From: Ruminococcus sp. | GTDB taxonomy: Bacteria > Bacillota > Clostridia > Oscillospirales > Ruminococcaceae | DNA: 60,851 bases | Assembly: GCA_015066745.1 (NCBI GenBank) | Contig: SVNW01000014.1 | Span: forward strand, 1-60,851 | Direction of reading: 5' to 3' | Shown: positions 59,636-60,851 of the stretch, one piece after another | How the letters are laid out: every line of letters begins with the position of its first letter | Numbering within the stretch: position 1 is the first letter of the stretch | Notes under the pieces: model-generated | Database searches by the model: none | What the model was told of the DNA's origin: nothing | Seen by the model: the letters and a program-made list of their open reading frames with translations, nothing else | Position numbers and translations under genes: made by a program

Positions 59636-60688
59636 TTAATAAATTTTATTATTCGGATCATTGAAAATATCAAAGAAGTTATTTCTGTAAAGAGAGTAGC
59701 TTTCCATATTGTTTTCACTGTTAAAAATAAATGATTGTCTGCTGTCAGCGTCTTTTTTCAGCAGATACAGATCGACCTTTGCAATAGCAGGTTGTTCACG
59801 TTTTTTGATGATCATCAGAGAATAGGAAATAGGATACATGGTAGTTTTTATCTGTACTTGATCAGGATATTTATTTTTCAGATTTTGCGCTAAATTTATA
59901 CTGTCTTTAATTACATCTCCAAATATGTCAAAGGTGTTTCCGTAACAATATATATCAGATAAATTATATGCAAACTCAGACTCAGGATCAATAAAAAGAA
60001 AATTGATAATACAGCCATTTGTTAATGCATTGATTATTGAACTATAGTTATCAGGTTTAAAAAAATCCGAATATTTATGTATCAGACTAGGAGTAGATAT
60101 CTGCATCATATCTATTTCTATAGCATTGCTTATAAGTTCGGTGAATTGGTGGGTTATATCTGTTTTGTTGTATACTTTCACAATGTTACAGGTGTCTGTA
60201 TCTTCTTTTTGTGGTGAGATTATTCTGTTTGTTTGTGCAAACAGAATAAGTGTTGAAAATAATGTTTCTTCATTATAATCATTTAATATTTTTTTGAATT
60301 TTTCATTTATGTTATCAGTAAATTCAAAACTATATTTTAATGATGCTGTATCAAAAACAAATGCTTTTACAAGTTGCTTTAAGATTTCAGATTTATCCGG
60401 ATATTCATTAAATAGTTTTTGTGTATGTTCGTAGCAGATATCAAATATAGAATCACTGTCAAGGATATTTTCATCGTTGTATGAAAAATATTCATTATCA
60501 ATACGCCCGTTGTTCAGCCATTTGTTTGTTGATTTGTAAATGTTGGGCGTATAAGTTTTAAATGTTGGATGTCCTTCTTTCTGGAAATTATATAGTAAAT
60601 TAAAGTATTCAAATTGATTACGGATTGATAATTGCTCTTTGAAATACATTTCATACAGGTTTTTATGAATATAGGAAAAATAATTCAT
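59636..60688 (-). CDS. hypothetical protein
   Basis: The 350-residue, Asn/Asp/Tyr-rich soluble protein starts MNYFSYIHKNLYEMYFKEQL. A GGGAGG site lies about 12 nt upstream, a long spacing. The N-terminal half is helical. The C-terminal half (ISNAIEIDMMQISTPSLIHKYSDFF, NGCIINFLFIDPESEFAYNL, QIKTTMYPISYSLMIIKK, AKVDLYLLKK) has an alternating alpha/beta pattern that recalls PLD-like or effector-associated sensor folds, but I see no HKD motif or other catalytic signature. Base composition is more AT-rich than the neighbours. Its place beside a toxin-antitoxin pair at the window end suggests an accessory region. No function assigned. Confidence 0.7.
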   Translation of the reverse strand: MNYFSYIHKNLYEMYFKEQLSIRNQFEYFNLLYNFQKEGHPTFKTYTPNIYKSTNKWLNNGRIDNEYFSYNDENILDSDSIFDICYEHTQKLFNEYPDKSEILKQLVKAFVFDTASLKYSFEFTDNINEKFKKILNDYNEETLFSTLILFAQTNRIISPQKEDTDTCNIVKVYNKTDITHQFTELISNAIEIDMMQISTPSLIHKYSDFFKPDNYSSIINALTNGCIINFLFIDPESEFAYNLSDIYCYGNTFDIFGDVIKDSINLAQNLKNKYPDQVQIKTTMYPISYSLMIIKKREQPAIAKVDLYLLKKDADSRQSFIFNSENNMESYSLYRNNFFDIFNDPNNKIY

Positions 60689-60851
60689 TATAATCTGGTA
60701 CCTCCCTTAAAAAAGTTTAATTATTAACTCAAACTTCGCAGTTAGAAACTGCGTGTGCATCTTGAAAATTCAATAGATAGAGATAAAAAAATATAGTATG
60801 TAGTCTCCAAAAATGTTATAATAATATTACCACATATTAATCATAAAATCA
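60689..60851. other. window-end leader region
   Basis: AT-rich upstream region of the last gene. It contains a 7-bp hairpin CGCAGTT/AACTGCG (60738-60754) not followed by a T-run. No further gene is visible before the window ends. Confidence 0.4.

Overview
The window is AT-rich and looks like a chromosomal segment of a Gram-positive, anaerobic, fibre-degrading Clostridia member, most likely Ruminococcus or a close Oscillospiraceae relative. The clues are three secreted proteins with type I dockerins (a CBM22/CE1 esterase, a Cthe_2159-type beta-helix protein and a GH5 cellulase), a reverse rubrerythrin, an alpha/beta SASP gene, Firmicutes-type housekeeping operons (rpmG-secE-nusG-rplK-rplA; gdpP-rplI-dnaB-tilS-ftsH; an RNase J gene) and strong AGGAGG ribosome binding sites. 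I saw no tRNA, rRNA, CRISPR array, transposase or integrase.

Layout. 1-3.3 kb: two near-identical AAA-ATPase/PD-(D/E)XK genes in tandem, the first cut by the window edge. 3.4-8.1 kb: a SASP gene, a dockerin esterase and a peroxide-defence operon (AhpC plus a domain-permuted AhpF-like reductase). 8.2-10.7 kb: the L33-SecE-NusG-L11-L1 operon on the minus strand. 10.9-12.9 kb: a NYN-domain protein and a ThiT-like thiamine transporter subunit. 13.0-27.8 kb: the most interesting part, a type VII secretion (ESX/T7SSb-like) island in two divergent halves. The minus half encodes an FHA protein, a PP2C phosphatase, a membrane Ser/Thr kinase and a membrane-anchored protein with repeated A-T-[VI] motifs. 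The plus half encodes an unknown protein, a plasmid replication-initiator-like protein, an FHA-bearing EssC-like ATPase, a YukD/EsaB-like protein, three WXG100-like proteins and a lipoprotein with a possible caspase-like domain. EsaA, EssA and EssB are not recognisable.

27.8-33.8 kb: a DUF4956/VTC-domain pair (polyphosphate polymerase type), divergent from a dockerin/Cthe_2159 protein, followed by a GH5 cellulase. 33.8-37.4 kb: a 40-residue peptide gene, dUTPase, reverse rubrerythrin, a truncated antitoxin relic and a third AAA-ATPase-like gene that has gained an N-terminal HTH and lies behind a palindromic operator. 37.4-48 kb: conserved housekeeping genes on the minus strand plus a degenerate phosphohexomutase-like protein. 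48-57.9 kb: an MGT-type glycosyltransferase, two two-component systems, a sodium:alanine/glycine symporter and a Bce-type antimicrobial-peptide sensing/detoxification module. 57.9-60.7 kb: an ADP-ribosyltransferase-like/HTH toxin-antitoxin pair with a palindromic operator, an unannotated structured RNA gene with its own promoter and terminator, and an unknown protein.

Functionally the window combines plant-fibre attack at the cell surface, oxidative-stress protection, antibiotic/peptide resistance and a secretion system apparently wired to Ser/Thr phosphorylation. All family calls come from reading motifs and were not checked against a database.
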